A model generated the notes under the pieces. The model was not told where the DNA came from, made no database searches, and saw only the letters and a program-made list of their open reading frames with translations. DNA of 64,000 bases from positions 6,577,454 to 6,641,453 of the forward strand of contig CM056563.1 of NCBI GenBank assembly GCA_029721515.1, in the 5' to 3' direction. A program made the position numbers and the translations under genes. This DNA is from Synanceia verrucosa (taxonomy: Eukaryota > Chordata > Actinopteri > Perciformes > Synanceiidae). Numbering within the stretch: the stretch's first letter is position 1; every line of letters starts with the position of its first letter. This document shows positions 49,224 to 61,200 of the stretch, in pieces.

Positions 49224-52200
49224 ACATGATCACACTAACTGCAGCTATCAAATGTCACCAGTGTGTTAATGATGTCATGAGTGGCTGCAGACGGTCTGAC
49301 CTGAAAGTCAGTCTGTGTCAGAGCTGCACTACAACATTAAGCTCATAAAAAGCTAACAGGTCTGTCTGAGGATGCTTGTGCATCAAGATTCCAGGGAAAT
49401 CACTGCTTAGAAACTATTATTCATCACCCGTTCCTATTAAGAAACTGGTCACGTTAGGGTTGAGACCAGGGTCAAATTGTGTATTTTGTTGTGTTAAGTC
49501 CTTGTTTTTTTTCTGCTTGTTGTGTCACTGCTATCATTAACTTATTAATTCATTGCGTTTTAAGTTTCTTTGTTAAGACTTTGCTTGAATTTGAGCAGTA
49601 ATTCTGTCTGTTTCTGTTCTTTGAAGGATGAGGAGAACGGTAACGGAAAGGGTAAGTGCAAATGAGTTTCCTTCATCAGCCAGCGAATTAAAAGCCTGTA
49701 CAGTGGGACAGTGATGATGTAATAATCAGGGATCTCCTGCTCCCTCCTGTCACATCAACTCTGCAGCATATCTGTGCCCTCTACAGGACACCATGCACAA
49801 CTGCATCTGAAGTCATCCACCTGCACTGACATTCATACAAGAACAATAATGGGCAATGAATGTTAGACAGTAATGTATTAATGTGTCATCTTTAGCCATG
49901 GAAGTCATAAATTCTTAACAAAAAGGGCTGCAACCTAAAGCTTTATTTCTGAAAACATGTATTTTGCATTTTGAGCCTGCACCATCTCTGATCTACTGAA
50001 ATCCTGTTTTGTCATGCAGGGTATCAGAAAGGTCGACTGGAGCCGATGGACACCATATTTGTGAAGAGTGTGAGGGAAAAAGGTCCAGCCCATCAGGCAG
50101 GCTTGTGCACAGGTGAAGGGAACATATGGTTCAGGAGCGGTCATGTCCTGATTTGCATTGGAAATGTGTTGGGGAGAGCTCCAGTCATGTGATGCTGCAG
50201 ACATGACAAGAATAAACACACATTTTCTCAGTAGAAACAAGAGATACAATTAAGAACAGATCAACCAAAAGGGCCTTTTGATCTCAGGGGTTTTGGCTCA
50301 TAAATAATCAGTAACATCTCAAAAACTACTCTGAATCTTGCTAATAGTTAGTGCAGATAAACTCAAGGATAATATGGTCTCTACGTTCAGTTCCAGTTCA
50401 AATTCTAGCTGCAACATTTTGAACAAGCTGGAGAGTCACTGTAGCATGAATTACCTTCTCTAGATCAGCATGAGATGAAGAAAAAACAGGAAAGATACAG
50501 GACTGCACAACTCTCTTCACCTGCTCCCTGAACGCCACGTCACTGTGGAAAATCACTCCTCACTTTCTTTACTCCAGCACATCCTATCACGTTTCCACCA
50601 ACTCACAGGATTTCTTCTCCTTCAAGCACTTAGTAAATGTAAATGTCTGCTGTCTACACTGATCTAGTTCCATACTGGACCAGTTTCAGGATCTGGTGCC
50701 TCTATCAGTCAGTCAGACACAAACACAAATGGAAATGTAGTCCAGACAAATACCAAAGTTACTCTTTAATTGCCGTAGGTTTTGTGACACCTAACATTTA
50801 ACGACCTTGAGGCAGTTTACAGATAATACAGCTACCAGTATGACAGCTCAAATGTTCATTTGAATGTGACAGAGCAGGTGAAGTGTTCCTGTTGTGTTTT
50901 GCTGCTTGATCAGGACAGCAGTCCACTCCCTGGCCTGCAGCTCAGACAGACCAGACAAGTCCTGCAGTGTGCATGCTTTAACACAAGCTGTCACATCCAG
51001 AAAGTCACATGCAAACACACACACACACTTTCTGAGCACTTTGTATGTGCTTCAGCTTGCATGAAGTCACCATAAATGCATATAAGCTTTGAACATATAG
51101 TTCTCAAAAGAGTCTTCTTTGGGGCCTCAGCTCAGGAAACACTGAACTGGAGCTGCGTTTTATGTTGTGACACAACACAGCTCTGCCAATTTATTTATAC
51201 TGCCTGCTAATCTGGGCACAAATTACTGATAACATAAAAGATATATCCATATTTGATCAATATGTCCATTGTTAAGAAGACGCTTCTTTGAGACAATGTT
51301 TTTTATGATAATGATAAAAAGTGTAAGAGCACATTTGAATTGTGTGCCTCACCTAATATGGAGAATGTTTTGCCTGCATGTTTTGTTGAAATTAAACACA
51401 CCTCAGCCATTAGATTGTAAATAAAAGGAATATTGCAAGAAAGTGTCTTCGAAAATTTAAATACAGCTTTTTTTTCTACACCTGAATATGCTGCTTGTTA
51501 TGTCTCTTGTACGGAGGTCTGCACCTTGTTGATAGGTGAGAGGTCAACATGCAGACCCTGTAAAACGTGCTGGATCTGACAGTATGTCTATGTTTGGCAG
51601 GGGATCGGCTGGTGAAAGTGAACGGAGAGAGTGTTCTTGGAAAAACGTACTCGCAGGTGATAGCCCTCATTCAGAACAGGTAAGACCTCCTGTCTGTTAG
51701 CACTTTGAGTCTTTGGTGTGTTGATGTTTGTTTGCTGTTTGTCTGTTTGCTTTTCTTTGTGAGCTTATCATAGAGTTGACATACACATAGTCACCAGTAT
51801 TCATTTTCTTGGCCTTTTGAAAAGAGTAGCCTGCAGCAGTTTGCTCCATACAGTCACGATGCTCTACGTGGTCTCAGAACTGACACTGAGGTTCTCCAGA
51901 GGGGCGATGAGGGCCTTTCAGAAGGGACACTGGACTTCTCTTTTTCCCCATATTAAAAAAAAAAACAAAAAAAAAAACAGTCAACCTGACAGCATGGAAT
52001 TAATTAGGTATATTGTTATGTATGGCAAATGTAAAGCCAGGTGTTGTTGCAGTAGTAATTATTTCAGGTTTTTATCATGTCACATCATTTTCCCAGATAG
52101 TAAAAATCTATTACTTCTTTGGATATAAAAAATAGTAATAATAATAAATAATACTAATAATAAATAGATTAACTATGTATTAAAATAACCTAATAATGGC

Positions 52201-55200
52201 ATCCAAGCAATAATAATAATAAGCAAAATACTGTTGTTAACTATTAATTACAATGATAATAACTGTAATGTATAATGACAGAAATATTAATAAAATAATA
52301 TATATTAGTAGTATAGCTTCACCTACAAAATGTTTGTGCCTGCATATAAAACTATAGTATTAAATAGTCCCCTCCAAAATGAGATGGTAGGCTACATCTC
52401 AAGGGGCTATCCTTGAAATAAATAAATAAATAAATAAAAATGTAAATGACAGCAGAATATAATTTGTTACGTATATGTTACATATTATGTATTTTAAATA
52501 CATATTATCTTTCTTTGCAACAACGGGTAAATTACGCAAATGTACAATAACTTTTTTTGTAGCAATAACTTTGTAGCCTTACTACTGTAAATATGAGCTT
52601 GTTTTCTTACAGAACTTTATGTCTTTTCTGTTTTATATATTTGAAGCTTGACTGTTTTTTACATTGCACTCAGCACCAAGTGGAGCAGCGCTGCTAATTC
52701 CATTGTGTGCACTGTCATATAATGACAATAAAGGCTTTTGATTTGATTTGGTATTGATGTTGGTGATGATTGTGTATTTGATGCGGCTTGGTTACATCTG
52801 GCGGTTACCTGATCCACTTCATGAAGCTGGTGAAGCCTGATGCAGAAGCTGCACTGAAGCTGTTTTTAGTTCAGTCAACTCTTTCCATTGATTGATGCAG
52901 AATTTAACCATTCTTCTATTTGTTGCGTGTCACAGCTTGTGTCAGACACCAGGTCAGGATATTGGATGTGAACCTGCTTTTCACTTCTACTGTTTATCTC
53001 CCCCTCTTCCTCCTCCTCCTCTCCTTCTCCTCTGCAGTGAAAGTGTGTTGGAGCTCTCTATTATGCCAAAAGATGAAGATGTGCTTCAGCTGGTAAGTAT
53101 GAGTATGGGATTTTTCACTCACCTTCTCATAACAAACTAGCCCTCACGTATCCTGCATCACACATTTACGAGCACAGTGGCAGTCATGATTTCAGGATAC
53201 TCAACCTGTATACGCCACGTCATTTTGGAAGAATGTAGAGATTTTGCTAGAAAGGCAGCAGAGTGACTCAGAGGCTCGCTGCCCTGTGTTTAGATTACAA
53301 CACACATTCATTAAAGGCCGCTGGTATCCCGACTGTTGAGGCTTACGTTCGGGGGGGGAACAGCTCTGTGTTCGTTCACACACCCATGTACTGTACAACA
53401 CATTTTTGTCGCTCCACAGGTCGTTCACATGATCAGACATGCATCAACCCTCGCCCCTCCCATTAACCCTAACGTGTCAACACACACAACCAGGTAGCAC
53501 CAGTACATGCAGATACGTTGGTGTTTCTGCCAAAAGAGTGCAAAACTTGGTTCTCCATTTATGTACAACTGTCAAGTCTTAACATTTATAAACCCACTCC
53601 TCTGTCCTTACACTCCTCCCCTCGCTGCTTCGCCTGTATCTGCTGCATTCCTAGCATGACATCAGCAGCGCTGCGCCTCCTTCCACACTCCCACAGGGTG
53701 GAGTAAGGCACAGAATGAGAGGGAGTAGAGAGGGAGGTTGGAAGGATCCGACAGAGGAGAAAACAAGGAATAACAGACAGAAGAGTTGCGACTAGAAGTG
53801 ATTAACAAATAAACAAAAGATTGACTGTTTGTGGGCGAAGAGCAGCAGGTTTTAGCAGCAGGCGCGTTGGTGAGGATCAGTCTTCTGCCGCTGTTGTTCA
53901 CCCTCTGTTTGTTTGTGGTGACGACAAACTTTCCAACCTGTGGAAAGATTCTGGATACTGTTGTCCAGTGGAGGTAAACCTTAAAAAAACATCTGTGTAG
54001 TTTATCGTCACTTAACGTCAAGAGTGCTGTGTGGATTGTTAGCAAGTAAGTTTTTGCTGGTCTGGAGTCATGAAGTCATAAATTATAAAGTAAGTGATGC
54101 TTTCAATGCAAAAGTGTGTCTAAATGATTAACAAATCAGTTATAGACTTATTTAATTGTGATGGCTAGTCCTAAAGTGTATCCTGTATATACACCGTATG
54201 CACAACATTGCCGGGGACATGCAGCTGTTTCAGTGAGTGTTGTGGATTTTGCTCAAGGCAGCTCATGCAGTTTTCCCGCTAGCATGTGTTTGTGTGGAGA
54301 GCTGATGCCCTGGGGACAAACTGTGGTGAAGGAGTTGAGCTGAGAGGCCGTTCCACTTAAAGGCTCTTTGTGTAATGCACAGCGGCTTCGTGTTTGGCTC
54401 AGAGCGTTACAGCTATGGACTGTGTTTGTTTACCATTAGAGCTCATGATTAAGTCGTCGCTAACCTTTTCTTCAAGCGCTCATCCCGTTGTGTCTTATCT
54501 CATTTCTACTCCATCTTCCCTCCTTCTCCCAGGCATACTCCCAGGATGCTTACCTGACAGGCAACGAACCCTACTCAGGGGGAGCTGAGTACCTTCCACC
54601 GCCACCTCCCCTGTGTTACCCTCATACCAAGGCCACACCCCCTGCAGGAGCCCCTCTGGCTGGCTCTATGGGCCAGAACCAGCTGGATAACTGGAGTCGC
54701 TGGCCAGGCTCTTACAGCCCCTCCTCACCCCTGGACAACCGCTCTGCTGTGGGCAGCACCACCAACTGGCAGGAAGGGCGGGCAGGAGAGCCAGGTGGTG
54801 TGGGTCACAGCAGCCCGGCCCACCGCACAGAGGAGATCCAGTACGGTATGACCAGCCAGCAGCCTCAGGGCCAGACTAGGGGGCGCTCGTATTCTTCCTC
54901 GTCCTCATCAGGAGGCCCTTTGTCCAGCCCACTGCAAGTCCACTACCCGAACCACCACGCTGCCAGCTCCTCTCAGGCTCAGCCACGCAGGTCCAGCTCA
55001 GCCTGGACCAGTCCCCCCCTGCCCCAGCTCAACCATGGCCGCACTGATCGCTGCCAGCAGGCCCTCTCTGACTGGTACTACAACCAGCAGCCTGAGCGCT
55101 CAGGACGCCGCATGCAGACCCGCCACCGCAGCTACTCTCAGGACCGACTCATTGATTCAAGGAGGCAGCAGCAGCGGGCAGGTGGCTGGCCACACAGCGC

Positions 55201-58200
55201 CTCTCAGGACACTCTGCTGTTACTGCAGCAGTCAGGACCAGGACCCCAGGGAGAGCCCTACTGGTCATATGGAGACTGGGAGGGGGACCCAGGCAGGGGC
55301 CGCCCTGCCACGAACTATACCCGAACACGCTCTGAAAACTTGCTGGCCCAGTACGATCGCCATGGTCGCTCCTTAGAGATGCTGGACCGAGCAGCGGCTG
55401 GAGTGGTCTCACCTCGGTTTGAGAGGCCCTCGTGGCTCCAGCAGGCTCCCCAGCCACCCCCAAGAACAGACGCCTACCCAAGGCAGGGGAGCCATTACGG
55501 TGCAGCACAAGCTCCTCCGATGTCCCGACACACACAGTCCCACTCTAAACACCATCCCCAGACTCACACCCAGGCCCATGCCCAGCCTCAGCCCCAACAG
55601 GCAGCTCCCCAGAGCAGGCGGCTCCCCCCTGGCCAGAGCATGGACGACCAGCCGGTGGGCTACCGCAGCTACAGTCCCTCTTTTTACCGCAAGACGGGTC
55701 GCATCATGCAGCAAGCCCACTCTTTCAGGGACCCTTCGTACTCTGGCCCTCGCATGAACTGGAACCCAACGCCTAAAACCAGCCCCCCAGAGGGCACGAC
55801 AGCACCCCTCACTGCCTCCACCGCGTCCCCCCTTGCCTCTGCTACTCCAGAATCCCAGGACAGAGCGTACAGGCCGACAAACCACGAGAGGGAACGAGGG
55901 GCAGTGGAGGGGCAGGCGGAGGTGGCAGCACAGATCCAGGAGGTGGTGCTGAGGCAGAAGCCTCCCACTGGGCGGAGGAACGCCCACGGCCTGCGTCACC
56001 CGCACTGTGCACTGCCCATGGACGGGCTAGAACCCTCTTTGTTTTCTCCTGATCCCCAGGATTCTGCCGCTGGTTCCTTGGGAGATGTAGCCCCACGCAA
56101 ACCAAACGGCAGCCTGGCCCCCCTCCCCATTGAGGATGACTCCCTGGCCTCCATCCCCTTCATAGGTAAGCATTGAATGTCTGAGCTTCCTCCAGTGTCG
56201 CCTCTCTTACACATTAATCCCCTCACAACTGACCTTGAGATCTCATCGCTTCCACTTGACATTGTAATCCACGCTGCTGAGTGTTTATTGAATGTTATTG
56301 AAAGCTTAACTGAGAGCAAATAGAGAAGCTATAAATTGTGTTTCCTTAATTTCCTTCTTGTCTGTCTATTGAGGCTCCAGGCTCTTCTCAGATGCAGTTT
56401 CCATTATCTCATAGAGAGTTTGTATGTGTGTGTCTGTGAATGTTTGCATTTGGTAACACGGTCAGTAGACAGTCTTAGTAGTTAGACTGAGTCATATCTG
56501 AAGGGTGCTCCTGATACTGCCTGCTCTGGTCTGTAAAGTCACCTCACCATGCTGAGGAAATGAGGTGCAGTATCACTTCCTGAATGTGCGTTGTAGTTTC
56601 AGCAAAATGTGTACCATCATTTCTTGTAGTAGGTCGGCCCGTCCTGCTTTTTTCTGGTCTTTTAAACAGTTAACATATTTGTTTTTGTAGCAGATTTTAG
56701 CATGCTAACAGGCTAAGTGAAGATGGGACACAGTAAACATTAGCATGTTAGCATCATCACTGGAGGTTTATAGCAACGCTAGCCTTAGCATTTAGCTCAA
56801 AGTGCAGAAGTAGAGTCAAACAGAGCGTATGTGGATTTATTTATGAAGTGCTGCTCATAGTCATTTTGTTACAGTTTGAACACATAATAATATGGAAATA
56901 AACAAAGAAAAATTGCCTTCTAATTAGCTTTTTATGGAGCAAATATTAAGAAATACCTAATATCAAAGCACCTAATTTACATTCATTTAGCAAATGATTG
57001 ATATGGAGGCTGGCGTGCTCTGAATGCCTCCGCTATAACGTTACTATAATAATTTTGCAATATCTTCTGTCTATAAAAGGTTATTTGCAGGAACCTGCTC
57101 TGTACAGTTATGGCCTACACATGTTGGTATCAGTAGGAGGTGATTTTGGTCACATCCCGGCTTGTTCCCTGCTCTCAAATGACTCAAAGCGAGGGGCTTC
57201 ACTGGCTTCATGTTTGATTGTCATGTGCAGCAGCCATAAAGTCAAACCATGCGTATGTTCAAACGAGTCATGCCTCTATCACAGCCAGAGATGAACACCC
57301 GCTGCTGCTCACCCCAGTAGATTCATATCAGCTGACTTGGCCACTTTGACCCAACCCTTGATATCTGTGCCAAGACATGCTCGGCCAGGACATTTAAAAG
57401 AGAGAGAAAATCCAGAGGGATCTTCAAATCAGGAGGCAACCCTCTGTGCCTGTCTGTCAGTCCGTCTGTCAGAGCACATTCTTGCCTCGTGCCTTCAGCT
57501 GAATTAAAGAAAAGCAGGCAGTCAGAGCTGCAGGCTGAGACACGCCAAATAGCCATAAACTGAAACTAGGCTAGGTCCTCCCCAAAGACAAAAACTTCGC
57601 TTTTCTCTTCTCCATCATTCGCTCCATGTCTTTGTCTCTGACAGATATGCTGATATGATCTCGGCCTGTTTGGGAACATGTGATTTAATAGGCTGCTGTC
57701 GCTGTTGTTGCGAAGCATGGGTGTCTGTGAGGCAGAGAGCACAGTGGTAGGCTGTGTCTGACAAATGTGTCTTTATGACATCTATATTATGCTGTATTTA
57801 CTTATTTTGTAGCTCATACAACATGAATAAAACAGGAGTAGACAGATGCAGTATTTTACCCACTTGGAGTCTTTCTAAGCTGTAAATTACCAGGAGGTTT
57901 TGTGGCGGTCCTTGTGGGGAACAGTAGGGGCCCATGTACTCTCTGCTCCCTCCCTCAATGCCGCTATTGTGCTGCTCTGGAAGATGAATCGGGTTGTGCG
58001 TCAGTATGGGGATTCATTCTGTGACTGTCTTTACTAGCTGGACCCTGGACACAACAGGACCAGGACCAAGACCTTCTGTACTGGCTTCTGGGCTTCCACA
58101 AGGCCTCTCGTCCTCCCTCTCTCTCAGTTTCTACATTCCTGTTTCCTTCTCTCTGTTGAACTCGACCACAATGCGACTGTTGCTCTGTGTACAGAAAATC

Positions 58201-61200
58201 TAATGCTGGGTCTGATTTATCCTCTTGTTTGTCGCTGAATTAATTATCTGATCAATACATTGAAAAGGTAATCTGTAACTACTTTGATAATGGAGTAGTC
58301 TTTTCTGTAAATTGTCAAGTGAGAATGGTAAATATGATTTGTTCCTGGCTGCTTATTTATGAGGATTCACCGCTCATTCTTACATTATAAAAAACTCTGA
58401 ATATTTGAAGGTTTTGAAGTGGTCTCGTCAGGCTGTCAGGAAATTGTGATTTGTATTTTCACCAATTTCTGACACATAATTGACCAAGTGGTGAACTGAT
58501 TACTGGAGAAAAGTTGTTTGGTTCTTTTCTTCAGACAGATGTTTAATGATTTAGTTCATGATGTTGACTTTGACTTATTTCATGCAAATACAAAGGGGTT
58601 TTGTATGAAAAAAATGAATTTCTCAAATGACGGTATCGGACTTGAGGAAATAAAGACAGACTTGCTATATGCTCGGTAAGGAGTAGAGTGTACTCTCTTA
58701 AAATAACTTGTGTTGCTTTAATTTATCCGGAGAGGTAACATTCACCAAACAAATTATGATATGGTGCATTTTCACAGTACTGACTCCTGGTGTTTTTATT
58801 TAAGCCATTTGTCCTTTCCTTCTTTTATTCTTGTCCTCCCTAACTTTTCTCAACTTCCACTTATGCTCTCTCTTCCTCATGTCATCTGAATGAAAGCTGA
58901 GCTCCATACATGTGGTTGGATGTGAGTGCTGCAGGATGCTGCTCCCCTCTGCTGGTGCGACTCTGCCTCGTGGCTCTGAGCTCACTCTCTGGCTGCCTCT
59001 TAATGACGGCCTTTGTTAAACCCACAGCCTGGCTATTTCTGGGCAGCGCTGTAAACAGGCAGATTCCTCATCCCAGATTGGAAATGTTTTCCTCCTGCTG
59101 TTGGACACCAGTATGCACAGGAGTGAAGAGTCGAGCAGCGAGGGAGGGAAAGAGATACTGGAAGAAAAGGAGAGGAACGGGAGGGATGAGTAGAGGAAGT
59201 TTCAGGGACAGAGAGGTGAGAAAAAAGGGAATCACAGCTGGAGATGAAACCATGGCAGGAATTCACTGGAAGGCTTTGTGGTGGTCTGTGTGTGTGTGTG
59301 TGTGTGTGTGTAATAACAGTATTCTTGTGTTGTCCTCGTTGGATTGTAACAGTATCTCACATCAGGTATCAGATCACTACTGTACTGATGCTCATAATGA
59401 ACTGAAACCTGGAGGCGGTAAATATTCTGTCTCAAACCCTCCTATGTTAGCGGCTGACTCACTCTTCCTATGGCAACAGGAAGCTCAGGTATTGCATTAT
59501 CCGTTCACTATTTGCTCATTTGTATTTTTCTCAGACAGTCATGAAGGTTTTTTGATCTTTTAGCTTCTTTAGAGTAAATGAGTCAGATTATTGTGTTTGT
59601 GGTCTGATGCAGTTGAAGGAGTTTAAAGAAGTGGAAGTTGTGAAATGGTTGATGTTGTTTAGCATCTCTGACGGTAACCCTGCAGTTCCCTCGTCATTGC
59701 TCTCCCTTACAAACCTCTCCTCTTGTTCACCTACCTAACCCCTTTTACTCTGCCTCCTCTTCCCTTCTGACCTTTTGTTTTCTCTAACACCTAACACTAT
59801 CCCTCTATATCTTCCTTCCTCCTCTCCTCCTGCCTCCCTTCCTTCCCTTCACCCTCCCACAGATGAGCCAACCAGCCCCAGCGCTGATTTGCGTGCCCGC
59901 CACGTGCCGGCGTCCTCCGTGGTGTCCAGCGGCATGAACTCGGCGCCCGCCGTGGTCGCCAGCCCCGCCTCCCCCACCTTCACCTTCCCTCTCACTAGGC
60001 TCTTCTCACACGACTGCAGTGAGTGCCCCCCAACACTGCATGCAGCAGAGGAGTCGTTTTACTTCAGAGAGGGGCTGATGCATGCATGCATGGGATTTTA
60101 AAACCCTAGTGGTTGTTGTCTCGGTTATACATATCAATATCTATACTTTCCATCTTATCAAGTATGGTTTGCCCATTATGGAGTCTGAAGTCAAATTAAG
60201 TGGAACAATCTGCTGATTTCAGTAGTTTAAAGCTTTCTCCAGAATCCAGAAATAAGCACTTGAGGCTTAGTGCGTCATATTTTTGCATGCTGGATTTGTA
60301 TGTTTGACACAAATTAATTGACACAACTGTCATAATGTGGTTGTTGTTTGGTGGTTGTTTTTAGACTTTTAGACTTGCATGATACGTTTCAAATGCATGT
60401 CAGTCTTTGTTTGCGGAGGCTGCTGCTGTATGCCAGTGGTGAGAAAGGTGTCCAGAGTAAATCTAATCTAACCTATCATCCCAGCTCATCTCCCCACCAT
60501 CCATCCTAACCACGCAACTCAAACCATCCACCACCACCTCCACCTCCTGCTGCTTCCCTCACTGTCCCCTCTCTTATAATCCAACACCGTCTACCCTGGT
60601 GATTGGCATTACATCAACACTCTGTCTTTCTCTCTGTCTCTTCATGTCTCTTTCTCTGTCTGCTCATTCATCCTCTCATCTCATCAGGCAGTATTAAATC
60701 CGGTCGCCGTTCCTCCTATCTTCTAGCCATCACCACCGAGCGATCCAAGTCATGTGACGAAGGACTCAACACGTTCAGAGAGGAGGGCCGAGTCTTCTCG
60801 TGAGTACCGTCCAATTGAAAGAGAGCGTTGAAAATGTTGTTCGCTGACTTACACACTGACATCTTGACAGTTAACTCTCAGCTGTGTTGTGTTTCACAGG
60901 AGGCTACCAAAGAGAGTCAAGAGTTTCTTCACTGACGGAGTGAGTTCTTCCCCTGCTATTCTTCCAACTTTCCATCCTCTAAACCTCATTTTTGACCAGT
61001 GCTTCTCCTGACTTCACTTGTGTAGATAAAGGAGACTGATTTAGCATTCATGTTATTTTGTCAGAAAATCCAAATAAAAAGACACCTTGCAGCTTCTACA
61101 ACAAATATAACTCATGTTGACTTCTAGACAGTTGTCAGTGTTTGCGTAACGACTGAAGGCATTTTTTAAATTTTTGTTAAAATATATCACCAGTCCCTCA

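Larger units (their letters stand above)
51680..53037 (+). other. arhgap23 intron 5
   Basis: AT-rich, with AAT-type scattered repeats (52128-52320), an (AAAT)n run at 52416-52440 and a retroposon-like tail near 52660-52745. No exon is seen. Confidence 0.7.

Noticed and set aside
55149..56105. Long antisense frames over the large arhgap23 exon
   Set aside because: They are shadows of a GC-rich coding exon. They have no similarity of their own, and the sense frame is proved by family motifs.
58910..59563. 217-codon open frame in intron 7
   Set aside because: It runs through a GT microsatellite and purine-rich repeats, has no recognisable domain and no place in the spliced frame.
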